A stretch of 64,000 nt of DNA from assembly GCA_038203615.1 (NCBI GenBank), contig JBBRDU010000005.1:1-64000 (forward strand), read 5' to 3'. The stretch is from JBBRDU01 sp038203615. Its GTDB lineage: Bacteria; Verrucomicrobiota; Verrucomicrobiia; Chthoniobacterales; UBA10450. The translations under genes were made by a program, and so were the position numbers. The number at the start of each line of letters is the position of its first letter. The first letter of the stretch is position 1. This document shows positions 43,951 through 52,910 of this stretch, one piece after another. The notes beneath the pieces were generated by a model. It was not told the origin of the DNA. It did no database searches and saw only the letters and a list, made by a program, of their open reading frames with translations.

Positions 43951-44555
43951 GCCGACCTCCTTAATCCGTCGCGCAATCGCAACATCCCTCGTCGAATGCG
44001 CGCTTTGATCGTCCCGAGTGGCTGGTTTAACTGCGCCGCAATCTCGTGGTGCGTCAGTTCCGAGAAAAATGCCATTTCTATGGCCTGTCGCTGATCGGGC
44101 GGCAGTCCTCCCAGGACGGTTCGGACACGGGTGGCTTCTTCATTTCTATTCATGTTATCCGCCGCGGTCTCCGCGGTGGATGCGTCCGTCGGGTCGATCA
44201 AATTCCCTTCGTCTTCGATCGATGCAGAAATCACCCGGGCCCGCCGGCCCCGCGCGCGCAGGCGGTCGATTACCTTGCCGCGAGTCAAAAGCACGGCCCA
44301 GCTGAAAACGCTGCTCTGCGACGAATCGTAGGCCGCCGCCCGCCGCCAGATTTGCAAGCAGACTTCCTGCAGAGCGTCTTCTGCCTCAGCCGCGTTCCCC
44401 AGCATTTTGAACGCGAGCGAAAACAACGGGCCGCTCAGCCGGTCGTAAAGCGCGCTGAACGCCACCTGATCGCCTTGTGCAATTCTTGCCATCAGTTGTT
44501 CGTCCGCCTTTTGTTGTGCTGTATTCGCCTGCATGCCCCTGGTCTGCTTCGCCAT
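43947..44555 (-). CDS. ECF sigma factor, SigK-like
   Basis: 202 residues. Region 2 spans about 24-92 (FSALYDRLSGPLFSLAFKML and AEDALQEVCLQIWRRAA); region 4 is near 140-195 (LPPDQRQAIEMAFFSELTHH, then LGTIKARIRRGMLRLRDGL). It directs RNA polymerase to stress promoters. The anti-sigma gene follows with an ATGA overlap. Upstream on the same strand are msrB and a fasciclin gene, the likely targets. Confidence 0.93.
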   Translation of the reverse strand: MAKQTRGMQANTAQQKADEQLMARIAQGDQVAFSALYDRLSGPLFSLAFKMLGNAAEAEDALQEVCLQIWRRAAAYDSSQSSVFSWAVLLTRGKVIDRLRARGRRARVISASIEDEGNLIDPTDASTAETAADNMNRNEEATRVRTVLGGLPPDQRQAIEMAFFSELTHHEIAAQLNQPLGTIKARIRRGMLRLRDGLRRSA

Positions 44556-44630
44556 AAGTCATGGTGGCAGCGCTGACAAGTGGGAACCCACTGTTGAAAC
44601 TGTAACGGGCTCTCTGGTGGAGCAAGGTGG

Positions 44631-45188
44631 TCAGGGACGCGATTCGAAGGTCAGCGTAGCGCCGTTGAGGCAATAACGCTGGCCAGTGGGAGGAGGACCG
44701 TCGTCGAAAACGTGACCAAGATGGCTGCCGCAGCGCGCGCAGCGGACCTCCTCACGCTTCATGAAGAAGCTGGAGTCCTCCGCAATCACTATATGGCCAG
44801 CGACAAAAGGCTTCGTAAAACTCGGCCATCCCGTGCCGGATTCGAACTTACTGTCACTGGCAAAGAGAGGCGCACCGCAGCCCGCACAATGAAACACACC
44901 GCGCCGATGTTCCGACAAAAGCGGACTGGAACCGGATCGCTCGGTACCATGGCCGCGCATGATTTGGTATTGGGCCGGAGTAAGCTGCGCTTTCCAATCG
45001 GCTTCGGATTTATCGACCTTCGACCAGGGCGCGAGATCGGCCGGCGTCGGCGGCACGGCTGCGCCGCTTTCCAGGGTCGGAGCCGGCGCGACCGCCGCCC
45101 CGCTCTTACCGCCCTGCGCGCGATAAATCAGGGAGGCGATAACGAGCACGGTCAGGAAGGCGAGAAGCGTGGATGCTTTGATGTTCAT
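44631..45188 (-). CDS. msrB: exported peptide-methionine (R)-S-oxide reductase
   Basis: 185 residues. An N-terminal membrane anchor or signal (NIKASTLLAFLTVLVIASLI) precedes the MsrB domain: zinc Cys pairs C101xxC104 and C150xxC153, SGTGWPSF at about 117-124 and catalytic Cys173 in RYCLNG (usually RYCINS). It repairs oxidised methionine in extracytoplasmic proteins. It is 75 bp upstream of the sigma factor gene, on the same strand. Confidence 0.93.
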   Translation of the reverse strand: MNIKASTLLAFLTVLVIASLIYRAQGGKSGAAVAPAPTLESGAAVPPTPADLAPWSKVDKSEADWKAQLTPAQYQIMRGHGTERSGSSPLLSEHRRGVFHCAGCGAPLFASDSKFESGTGWPSFTKPFVAGHIVIAEDSSFFMKREEVRCARCGSHLGHVFDDGPPPTGQRYCLNGATLTFESRP

Positions 45189-45224
45189 ATCAGGGGGGGC
45201 TTAAAAATTTGTTCCGGGGGGAAC

Positions 45225-45252
45225 GCGGACGGCGACCTCCGTCACCGTCCGC
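45225..45252 (-). terminator. hairpin behind the fasciclin gene
   Basis: GCGGACGG, 12-nt loop, CCGTCCGC between the fasciclin stop and msrB. No T-run; it could be an attenuator or a 3' end protector that reduces msrB readthrough. Confidence 0.4.
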
Positions 45253-45271
45253 GCATGTGTAAGCGTTGTTC

Positions 45272-45823
45272 TTACGGCATGACGACCGTATCGATCACGT
45301 GGATCACACCATTCGATTGCAGCACGTCGCCGATCGTCACCTTCGCCGTGTTCCCCTTGGTGTCGGTCAGCTCAATGGAATCGCCCGACATTTTGGCGGT
45401 CAGCTTTTCGCCGTTGACCGTTTTGAGTTCAGCCTGGCCTCGGCCGGCTTTGATTTCCCGCGACAGCTTCGCAGCTGTGTATTTCCCAGAGACCACATGA
45501 TAGGTCAGGATACCGGCCAGCTTTTTCTTGTTCTCCGGCTTGAGCAGCGTCTCGACCGTGCCCGCGGGGAGTTTTTCGAAGGCTTCGTTGGTAGGAGCGA
45601 AGACGGTGAATGGCCCTTTGCCTTCCAAAGTGGGGACAAGGCCAGCCGCTTTGACCGCGGCCACCAGCGTGGTGTGATCTTTCGATTTCACCGCGTTCTG
45701 AATGATGTTCTTAGTCGGATACATGGGCGCGCCACCGACGCTTGGATTCTGAGCCGCCAAGGCAGTCGCCGCAAAATAGGCGCCGGTCAGGGCTACGAGA
45801 CTGAGACTGATTCTTTTGGTCAT
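45272..45823 (-). CDS. secreted fasciclin (FAS1) domain protein
   Basis: 183 residues from ATG 45823 (MTKRISLSLVALTGAYFAAT, signal peptide). One FAS1 domain: KGPFTVFAPTNEAFEKLPAG (the H1 motif), LAGILTYHVVSGKYTA and SNGVIHVIDTVVMP (H2 motif). FAS1 proteins act as surface adhesion modules; MPT70 of Mycobacterium tuberculosis is a homolog under SigK control. Same strand and order: fas1, msrB, sigma, anti-sigma. Confidence 0.95.
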   Translation of the reverse strand: MTKRISLSLVALTGAYFAATALAAQNPSVGGAPMYPTKNIIQNAVKSKDHTTLVAAVKAAGLVPTLEGKGPFTVFAPTNEAFEKLPAGTVETLLKPENKKKLAGILTYHVVSGKYTAAKLSREIKAGRGQAELKTVNGEKLTAKMSGDSIELTDTKGNTAKVTIGDVLQSNGVIHVIDTVVMP

Positions 45824-46024
45824 ATGATTTTTTTTGGTTTGAGGCCGAGGCGGCGAAGCAGACGGTTCCTTTGACCGGTTGTTGGTTGCCGGCCTGTCTC
45901 GGACTACGAAGGGCATCCGTTGATCGGGCCGGATTGGATGCCGAAATTCGATAGAAAAACGAAGTTGCGGCCGTCTTCCACGTCGCGATACTGGGGGGAA
46001 CTGCCACCGGACCTTTCATCAAAA

Positions 46025-46675
46025 GTGTATCGTCGAATTGTAGCGCAGTTCCTTCTCCTGTTGACGGGCCTCCATGCCCTGCTGGCCACGGAGCCGCTGG
46101 CCAGGGAAGCCAATACCTGGACCATGACGAGTAGCGGCACCGGTCTGACTCTCTTTAGCCGGGTGCGCGCAGGTTCGTCTTCAAAAGAGTTCAAGGGCAT
46201 CGGCCAGATCGAAGCGTCTACCAAGGCCGTGCACCAGGTCCTCAACGATGTCGACAGTTACCCCGTGTTCATGCCGTTCGTGAAAGAATGCCGGATTGTG
46301 AAACAGGAAGGGGATTCCACGTTCACCTATCAGCGCCTTTCTCCGAAGCTCTGCAGTGACCGCGACTATACGCTCCGCATCGATCAGAAATCGTGGCCCA
46401 GTGAAGGAGGCCTGGCCTACCTCAACCGATGGCAACCGGCAAACGAACTCGGTCCGCCGCAGAGAAAAGGCGTGCTCCGCGTCACCCTCTGCGAAGGCTC
46501 CTGGCTGCTTGAGCCCGTCGGCGACAACCGGACGCGGGCGACTTACACCATCTTCACCGACAGTGGCGGCCGTTTACCCGCCTTTATTGCCAACGCCGCC
46601 AGCGAAATTGGAATTCGCAAGATCTTCACCGCCGTGCGCAAACAAGTCACGCTGCCAAAATACGTGGCCGACTAA
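46025..46675 (+). CDS. secreted START/SRPBCC-like lipid-binding protein
   Basis: 216 residues from the GTG at 46025, which gives a signal peptide VYRRIVAQFLLLLTGLHALL; the longer frame starting at 45938 is an alternative with a hydrophilic N-terminus. The body follows the polyketide-cyclase/START pattern: GIGQIEASTKAVHQVLNDVD, SYPVFMPFVKECRIV, RDYTLRI and GSWLLEPVGDNRTRATYTIF. Such proteins bind hydrophobic ligands in a deep pocket. Divergent from the fasciclin gene (starts about 200 bp apart). Function unknown. Confidence 0.8.
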   Translation: MYRRIVAQFLLLLTGLHALLATEPLAREANTWTMTSSGTGLTLFSRVRAGSSSKEFKGIGQIEASTKAVHQVLNDVDSYPVFMPFVKECRIVKQEGDSTFTYQRLSPKLCSDRDYTLRIDQKSWPSEGGLAYLNRWQPANELGPPQRKGVLRVTLCEGSWLLEPVGDNRTRATYTIFTDSGGRLPAFIANAASEIGIRKIFTAVRKQVTLPKYVAD

Positions 46676-46809
46676 CCCGGGGACCCTCCTGCCAGGGAGT
46701 CATCATGAACGGACAACTTGTTAGGTCGTCTCATCCTTTCGAAAGGACCATCCCAGTCGAAGCGTAGTCGATCGCATTGCTCGCGCCAACGCGCAGGTCG
46801 CCGGCAAGC

Positions 46810-47129
46810 GGACCGGACGAAGGCAACCCACTGGAGGCCGAGCAAGGTTACCTCGGGCCGAGTCTGCCCGCGGTGGAAATTGCCGCGGCCGCCGTGCAGG
46901 ATCGGGCGCGCGCCATTGGATTGAGCCTGGTCTACCCGGAAGACGATCCGAACATGGAACGCGAGTTCCAGGATTTGCGGCGGCTGGCCGGATCCAAGGT
47001 GGCGATTGTGGTGGGAGGACGCGCGCGGCCAGCTATCGCGCAACCCTCGATCAGTTTGGCGCGCTGTTCATCACTGATTTGACCCAGTTGCAAGTGGAAC
47101 TGGCCCGCCTCCGCGCTTCTCCTCTCTAA
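46810..47129 (+). pseudogene. frameshifted remnant of a cobalamin-binding (MerR/CarH-like) regulator
   Basis: The frame reads QGYLGPSLPAVEIAAAAVQD, then AIGLSLVYPEDDPNMEREFQ, RRLAGSKVAIVVGGRA, the C-terminal half of a B12-binding domain as in MerR-type light or cobalamin regulators. Near 47029 the frame shifts; after it the other frame continues SYRATLDQFGALFITDLTQL and ends at TAA 47127-47129, as expected for the family. The MerR DNA-binding part and the first half of the B12 domain are missing. About 130 bp upstream show nothing recognisable. Confidence 0.75.
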
Positions 47130-47222
47130 GCGCGCTGGCGACTCCTCTTTAGGGTCTCATTCTTCGGCCCCCCGGGGCGGAATTGGAGTTGCGGCGATCT
47201 GAGCGCGGAACGATATTTTTGC

Positions 47223-48089
47223 ATGAACACGAAACCGACGGCCTATGCGCACCCGGAGGCTCTGGTCGATACAAACTGGCTGGAACAACATTTGTCGGAC
47301 AAGGACCTGCGGATCGTCGAGTCGAACGAAGATGTCCTGATTTATGATACCGGACACATCCCGGGCGCGGTGCACATCGACTGGCGCGCCGATCTGCAGG
47401 ACGCGGTGGTGCGCGATTACATTACGCCCGATAAATTCGCCGATCTCTGCAGCCGAAATGGAATTACGCGCGATACCACCTGTATTTTCTACGGCGACAA
47501 GGCCAACTGGTGGGCTTGTTATGCCCTTTGGGCCTTCCGTTTGTTTGGACACGAAAAAGTCAAAATCCTGAACGGTGGCCGGGACAAATGGAAAGCGGAG
47601 CAACGTCCGATGACGCGCGAAGTTCCCAAATCTGCCCGCAGCCAATACGCGGTCCCGAAGAAGCGTTTCGACCAGGAGATCCGGGCCTTTGCCGACGAAG
47701 CTCTGGCCCAGAGTCAAGCGGGCAAGCCATTGATCGATGTGCGCTCGCCCGGGGAATTCAAAGGCGACGTGACACATATGCCGGAATATCCCCAGGAAGG
47801 GGTATTGCGCGGCGGACATATTCCGGGCGCGAAGAGCATGCCTTGGAAAACTGCGGCAAAAGACGACGGCACCTTCAAAGAGGCGGCGGAGTTGGGCCAA
47901 ATTTATTTCGATCAGTGCGGGGTGAAACCGGACACCGAGACGGTGGTCTACTGCCGCATCGGGGAGCGCTCCAGTCACACGTGGTTTGTCCTGACCTATT
48001 TGCTCGGTCTCAAGAACGTTCGGAATTACGATGGGTCGTGGACGGAGTGGGGGAATAAAGTCGGCGCGCCGATCGAGCGGGGCACGTAA
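47223..48089 (+). CDS. thiosulfate / 3-mercaptopyruvate sulfurtransferase
   Basis: 288 residues, two rhodanese domains. The inactive N-terminal domain has YDTGHIPGAVHIDW; the active one has LIDVRSPGEFKG, GGHIPGAKSMPW and catalytic Cys244 in VYCRIGERSSHTWF. The CRIGERS loop is closer to thiosulfate sulfurtransferases (CRxGxR) than to the CGSGVTA of mercaptopyruvate enzymes. The next gene is sufE, a persulfide acceptor, so the two may pass sulfur between them. No signal peptide. Confidence 0.93.
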   Translation: MNTKPTAYAHPEALVDTNWLEQHLSDKDLRIVESNEDVLIYDTGHIPGAVHIDWRADLQDAVVRDYITPDKFADLCSRNGITRDTTCIFYGDKANWWACYALWAFRLFGHEKVKILNGGRDKWKAEQRPMTREVPKSARSQYAVPKKRFDQEIRAFADEALAQSQAGKPLIDVRSPGEFKGDVTHMPEYPQEGVLRGGHIPGAKSMPWKTAAKDDGTFKEAAELGQIYFDQCGVKPDTETVVYCRIGERSSHTWFVLTYLLGLKNVRNYDGSWTEWGNKVGAPIERGT

Positions 48090-48176
48090 TCATCCCTGCG
48101 CGGATGTCACTCGACGGATCCTCGTGATCCGTGATGAATTTCCTGCGACGGCCCTCCCAAGACACGCGAAACCGCC

Positions 48177-48632
48177 ATGTATCCAGACAAACTGAACAAG
48201 ATTATTGATCTGTTCGAATCGCTGCCGGAAGACGAGCGCCGCGAAACGCTGGTGGCGTATTCCGATAGCGCAAAGAAGCAGGAGCCGCGGGAGGGCGAAA
48301 CGTTCGCATTGACGGATGTGCGCAAGGACGAGGAATGCGCCGACACGGTGGGCGTCTATCTCCAAATCGATGCGGATGGCAAAGCGCACATCCGCATGAC
48401 GCTCGGACCAGAAGTGCAAACGCTGACGCGGGCCATGACGGCGATCCTTTGCAAGGGCCTCGACGGATGCACGCCTCGGGAAATTCTCGAACTGCCCAGT
48501 GATTTCGTGACCCGCGTCGTGGGAAGCGAGCTCGTTCGCATCCGCAGCCAGACCACTTACTACGTGCTCACGCGGATCAAAGGAGTCTGCAAAGTCTACC
48601 TCGATCGCCAGCGCATGGCCGAAGTGGCCTAG
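48177..48632 (+). CDS. SufE-family sulfur acceptor
   Basis: 151 residues. Conserved LFESLPEDERRETLVAYSD at the start and GLDGCTPREILELP in the middle; the persulfide-accepting Cys is Cys54 in EECADTVGVYL, where E. coli SufE has GCQSxVW. SufE takes sulfane sulfur from a cysteine desulfurase and supplies Fe-S assembly. No sufS or sufBCD is in the window; the adjacent sulfurtransferase is the only sulfur donor candidate seen here. Confidence 0.88.
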   Translation: MYPDKLNKIIDLFESLPEDERRETLVAYSDSAKKQEPREGETFALTDVRKDEECADTVGVYLQIDADGKAHIRMTLGPEVQTLTRAMTAILCKGLDGCTPREILELPSDFVTRVVGSELVRIRSQTTYYVLTRIKGVCKVYLDRQRMAEVA

Positions 48633-48657
48633 GTAGGGATGCCGCGCGGCGGCGTCC
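48633..48657 (+). repeat. GTAG-headed palindrome, REP-like
   Basis: GTAG, then GGATGCCGC-GCG-GCGGCGTCC (one G-T wobble). It begins directly after the sufE stop. Near copy of 33544-33568, including the flanking CTCCGCG. Confidence 0.75.
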
Positions 48658-48797
48658 GCTCCGCGGACAATGCCCGAGGGCGCGAACATCGCAGCGCGAT
48701 CTCAGCACCCTCGTTCTGGCGCGGATGACCCTGCCCTCCACTCCCCGCAGATTCGCGCGTGATCTTCGGCCGATATGATTTATCGTCCGGCGCGCAA

Positions 48798-51700
48798 ATG
48801 CCGCGGAACGATCAACTCAAAAAGATTTTGCTCATCGGTTCCGGTCCAATCGTGATCGGACAAGGCTGCGAATTTGATTATTCGGGTGTGCAGGCCTGCA
48901 AGGCTTTGCGCGAGGAAGGTTATGTCGTCGTGCTGGTGAACTCGAACCCGGCCACCATTATGACCGATCCGGAGTTTGCGGATCGTACTTATATAGAGCC
49001 AATCACGGCGGAGGTGATCGAAGCCATTATCGACCGGGAAAAGCCGGATGCCATCCTGCCGACGATGGGCGGGCAGACCGCTCTGAATGCCGCCATGGAG
49101 CTGAACCGGAACGGCGCCCTCGCCCGGCACAACGTCAAGTTGATCGGGGCCAACGCCCAGGCCATTGCCAAGGGCGAAGATCGGCAACTCTTCAAGGAAG
49201 CCATGCTGCGCATCGGGCTCGATGTGCCCCGCTCCGGCATCGCCCGTTCCTTCGTTGACGCCAGCCGCGTGGCCCAGGAGATCGGGACATTTCCGCTGAT
49301 TATCCGCCCCGCTTTCACTCTCGGCGGAAGCGGCAGCGGCATTGCCTACAATCGCGATGAGTTGGAAGAAATCGCCGAGCGCGGGCTGGCGCTTTCTCCC
49401 GTGAGCGAAGTGTTGATCGAGGAATCGCTCGTCGGCTGGAAGGAATTCGAGATGGAGGTCATGCGCGATCGCCTCGACAACTGTGTGGTCGTTTGCTCAA
49501 TCGAGAACTTCGATCCGATGGGCGTGCACACCGGCGATTCCATTACGGTCGCGCCCGTGCAAACGCTCAGCGACAAGGAATACCAGCTGATGCGCGACGC
49601 CTCTTTCGCCGTCATTCGCGAGATCGGAGTGGAAACCGGTGGTTCCAATATTCAGTTCGCCGTCAATCCGGACAATGGCCGCATGGTCGTAATCGAGATG
49701 AATCCGCGCGTCTCGCGCTCGAGCGCGCTTGCTTCCAAGGCGACCGGATTCCCGATTGCCAAGATCGCGGCCAAGCTGGCTGTCGGTTACACGCTGGATG
49801 AAATCAAAAACGATATCACGCGGGAGACCCCCGCCTCCTTCGAGCCGACGATCGATTATTGCGTGGTCAAGGTTCCCCGCTTCACCTTCGAAAAATTTCC
49901 GCAGGCCGATGCCACTCTGACCACTCAGATGAAAAGCGTGGGGGAAGCGATGGCGATTGGACGAACCTTCAAGGATGCGTTGCAAAAGGCGTTACGCAGC
50001 CTGGAAATCAAACGCTTCGGCCTGTGTGGGGACGGCGCGGAGAAGCGTCTCGAGCCGGAAGCGTTGCGCTTGAAATTATCGATTCCCAACGCCGAGCGAA
50101 TCTTCCATCTGGCCCAGGCCTTCGGCGACGGGATGTCCATTGACGCGGTCTTTGAGTTGACCCGGATCGACCGCTGGTTTTTGCGCAACATCCAGCAGAT
50201 CGTAGAGGAGGCGGGCAAACTGCAGGGAGACGCCGCTTCTCTCCTGCACGCCAAGAAGCTCGGTTTCTCCGACCGGCAACTGGCCATCGCGCTCGGGGTG
50301 TCCGAGAAGACCATTCGAGCGAAGCGCAAAGCGGCTGGGATCGTCCCGACTTACCGGTTGGTCGATACCTGCGCGGCCGAGTTCGAGGCTTACACGCCTT
50401 ATTATTATTCGACCTACGGCGATGAGAACGAGCGGCGCGAAAGCGGGAAACGCAAGGTCATGATTCTGGGCGGAGGCCCGAACCGAATCGGACAGGGAAT
50501 CGAATTCGATTACTGCTGCGTGCATGCCGCCTTCGCTCTGCGGGAACTCGGCTTCGAGACCATCATGGTAAACTCCAATCCGGAAACGGTCTCGACGGAC
50601 TACGACACGAGCGACAAACTTTACTTTGAGCCGCTCACCCTGGAAGACGTTCTTAATATTTACGACCAGGAAAAGCCGGAAGGCGTCTTCGTGCAATTCG
50701 GCGGACAGACTCCCCTGAACCTGGCTGACGGCTTGAAAGCGGCGGGCGTTCCCATTCTCGGCACCCAGCCGGAAAGCATTGAAATGGCGGAAGACCGCAA
50801 GTTATTTGCAGCCATGCTCGATAAACTGGGGCTGCGCCAAACGCCCAGCGGGTCGGCCGTCACCACGGACGAAGCGGTCGCCATTGCCGCCAAAATTGGT
50901 TACCCCATTCTCGTTAGGCCGAGCTTCGTCCTGGGTGGGCGGGCCATGGAACTGGTCTATAACGAACAGGACCTGCGGCGCTACATGTCGAGCGCGATCG
51001 AGGTCACTCCCGATCGGCCGGTGCTGGTCGATCGGTTTTTGGAAGACGCCATTGAAGTGGACGTCGATTGCATCTCCGATGGCGAGACCAGCGTGATCGG
51101 CGCCATCATGGAACATATTGAAGAAGCCGGCATTCACAGTGGCGACAGCGCCTGCGTCATCCCCACCTTCTCGCTGTCTCGAAAAGTTTTGGACGACATT
51201 TCCGCTGCGACCAGGGCGATGGCGCGCGAGTTGAACGTGCTCGGCCTCATGAACGTCCAGTTCGCGGTCAAAGGTGAGGATGTCTACGTGCTGGAGGTGA
51301 ATCCGCGGGCCTCGCGCACCGTTCCTTTCGTGAGCAAGGCCATTGGAGTGCCGCTGGCCAAGCTGGCGGCCAAGGTCATGGTCGGTCAAACCCTGCGCGA
51401 ACTCGGGTTCACCAAGGAGGTGATCCCCAAACATTATTCGGTCAAAGAGGCCGTCTTCCCCTTCCTGCGCTACCAGGGAATGGATATTTCGCTGGGGCCC
51501 GAAATGAAATCGACCGGGGAAGTGATGGGAATCGATGCGGACCTGGGGCTGGCCTACGCCAAATCACAAATGGCCGCGCCTCCCCCTCTCCCGAAAACGG
51601 GCCGGGTCTTCATCAGCGTCAAAGACACCGACAAGGAAGCGATCGTGGCCGTGGCCCGCGAGTTCGTGAACCTCGGCTTCGATGTGATCGCGACGAGCGG

Positions 51701-51992
51701 AACGGCGGCCGCGCTGAGCAAGGCCAAAATCAAGGTGACGAAAGTTTACAAATTGCGCGAAGGCCGGCCCAACGTGCTGGATCGGGTGAAGAATGGCGAC
51801 GTCAACTTCATCATCAACACGCCGAGCGGCAAGATTCCGCGCGAAGACGAGGTAATGATCCGAAACGCGGCCCTGGCCAAGAAGATCCCGATTATGACGA
51901 CGGTGCGGGCGGCTCAGGCCAGCGCCAATGGCATTCGCTCCCTGCAAACGAACAAGGTGCAGGTGCGCAGTTTGCAGGAATACCATCAGTAA
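48798..51992 (+). CDS. carB: carbamoyl-phosphate synthase large subunit
   Basis: 1064 residues from ATG 48798 (MPRNDQLKKILLIGSGPIVI); an upstream GTG adds 13 unconserved residues. Two ATP-grasp halves (about 1-400 and 550-930), each with RPAFTLGGSGSGIAY or RPSFVLGGRAMELVY; between them the oligomerisation domain, and at the end the MGS-like allosteric domain (VFISVKDTDKEAIVAVAREF). Length agrees with bacterial CarB. It forms carbamoyl phosphate for arginine and pyrimidines together with CarA, which is not in the window. A strong terminator follows. Confidence 0.97.
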   Translation: MPRNDQLKKILLIGSGPIVIGQGCEFDYSGVQACKALREEGYVVVLVNSNPATIMTDPEFADRTYIEPITAEVIEAIIDREKPDAILPTMGGQTALNAAMELNRNGALARHNVKLIGANAQAIAKGEDRQLFKEAMLRIGLDVPRSGIARSFVDASRVAQEIGTFPLIIRPAFTLGGSGSGIAYNRDELEEIAERGLALSPVSEVLIEESLVGWKEFEMEVMRDRLDNCVVVCSIENFDPMGVHTGDSITVAPVQTLSDKEYQLMRDASFAVIREIGVETGGSNIQFAVNPDNGRMVVIEMNPRVSRSSALASKATGFPIAKIAAKLAVGYTLDEIKNDITRETPASFEPTIDYCVVKVPRFTFEKFPQADATLTTQMKSVGEAMAIGRTFKDALQKALRSLEIKRFGLCGDGAEKRLEPEALRLKLSIPNAERIFHLAQAFGDGMSIDAVFELTRIDRWFLRNIQQIVEEAGKLQGDAASLLHAKKLGFSDRQLAIALGVSEKTIRAKRKAAGIVPTYRLVDTCAAEFEAYTPYYYSTYGDENERRESGKRKVMILGGGPNRIGQGIEFDYCCVHAAFALRELGFETIMVNSNPETVSTDYDTSDKLYFEPLTLEDVLNIYDQEKPEGVFVQFGGQTPLNLADGLKAAGVPILGTQPESIEMAEDRKLFAAMLDKLGLRQTPSGSAVTTDEAVAIAAKIGYPILVRPSFVLGGRAMELVYNEQDLRRYMSSAIEVTPDRPVLVDRFLEDAIEVDVDCISDGETSVIGAIMEHIEEAGIHSGDSACVIPTFSLSRKVLDDISAATRAMARELNVLGLMNVQFAVKGEDVYVLEVNPRASRTVPFVSKAIGVPLAKLAAKVMVGQTLRELGFTKEVIPKHYSVKEAVFPFLRYQGMDISLGPEMKSTGEVMGIDADLGLAYAKSQMAAPPPLPKTGRVFISVKDTDKEAIVAVAREFVNLGFDVIATSGTAAALSKAKIKVTKVYKLREGRPNVLDRVKNGDVNFIINTPSGKIPREDEVMIRNAALAKKIPIMTTVRAAQASANGIRSLQTNKVQVRSLQEYHQ

Positions 51993-52003
51993 AGGTTGAC
52001 CCT

Positions 52004-52036
52004 GTAGACGCCTCGCTCTGTCGAGGCGTCTTTTTA
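52004..52036 (+). terminator. intrinsic terminator of carB, GTAG-headed palindrome
   Basis: GTAG at 52004-52007; AGACGCCTCG-CTCTGT-CGAGGCGTCT followed by TTTTTATT. A 10-bp GC-rich stem and T-run make this the clearest Rho-independent terminator in the window. It shares the GTAG head and the loop CGCTCTGTCG with the palindrome at 30715. Confidence 0.9.
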
Positions 52037-52090
52037 TTCTGCCGAAATCTTGGACGTTGAAGCTTGGGCGTTGAGCGTTACGCTGCACCC

Positions 52091-52702
52091 ATGAAGCTGA
52101 CGTTCCTGTGTTGCGTCCTCGGACTGGCCCTGAGCGCCAACGAAATTCGCAGTGAAGACAAGAAGGAGAACTCGCCTGTGAATACATCCAATGAAGTTGC
52201 CGTCATCAAAACGAGTGAAGGAGAAATGGTCGTTCAGTTCTGGAACGACGCCGCTCCCAAGACGATCGAGAATTTCAAGAAGCTGGCCCGCGCCGATTTC
52301 TACAACGGCACCATTTTCCATCGCATCGTCAGTGGATTCATGATCCAGGGCGGCGATCCACTTTCCAAGGATACGTCGAAGGAAAGTCGCTACGGTTCGG
52401 GCGGCCCAGGTTACAAGATCAAAGCCGAATTCAACGATCATGCCCACGAGCGGGGCGTGCTCTCCATGGCGCGCGAACCAGACCCGGATTCAGCCGGGTC
52501 TCAGTTTTTCATCTGCCTTGCCCCCGTCCAACACCTCGATCACCAATACACCACGTTTGGTAAGCTCGTGAAGGGCGACGATGTCCTCGAGAAGATCGGG
52601 CAGACTCCGGTGCAAGGAAACGGCCAGGGCGAGCGGAGCAAGCCAACCAAACGGATTGTGATCGAAAGTATCAAGATCGTTCCGGCCGATTCGGTTAAAT
52701 AG
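52091..52702 (+). CDS. secreted cyclophilin-type peptidyl-prolyl isomerase
   Basis: 203 residues from ATG 52091 with a signal peptide (MKLTFLCCVLGLALSANEI). Cyclophilin motifs: FYNGTIFHRIVSGFMIQGGD, GSGGPGYKIKAEFN, RGVLSMAREPDPDSAGSQFF and TTFGKLVKGDDVLEKIG. The FHRxxxxFMxQGGD and SQFFIC segments contain the substrate-binding Arg, Phe and Gln. It should help folding of exported proteins in the periplasm. Confidence 0.93.
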   Translation: MKLTFLCCVLGLALSANEIRSEDKKENSPVNTSNEVAVIKTSEGEMVVQFWNDAAPKTIENFKKLARADFYNGTIFHRIVSGFMIQGGDPLSKDTSKESRYGSGGPGYKIKAEFNDHAHERGVLSMAREPDPDSAGSQFFICLAPVQHLDHQYTTFGKLVKGDDVLEKIGQTPVQGNGQGERSKPTKRIVIESIKIVPADSVK

Positions 52703-52715
52703 CTACGCTTCTCGC

Positions 52716-52844
52716 TGTCATCCTGAGCGGAGCGAAGGACCTCACCGATTCAGACGGCGCCACGCATCTTAACTCGTGTGAATCCACCACCGCTTGTAAG
52801 GCCAGCACTCCACCCGGTCGTGATCCCCGGGGCTCGGGATGACA
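52716..52844 (+). repeat. TGTCATCC...GGATGACA element, copy A
   Basis: Begins TGTCATCCTGAGCGGAGCGA, AGGACCTCACC, and ends GGGATGACA about 129 bp later, so the ends are inverted. It belongs to the very widespread TGTCATCCTGAGC-type intergenic sequences. Copy B is at 55660-55785. Confidence 0.7.
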
Positions 52845-52910
52845 AATCAGGGAGACAGCGTTGCGTAAGATGACGCTTCATATAGCGTCGTACTGAAAGC
52901 ATCTCTTTTT

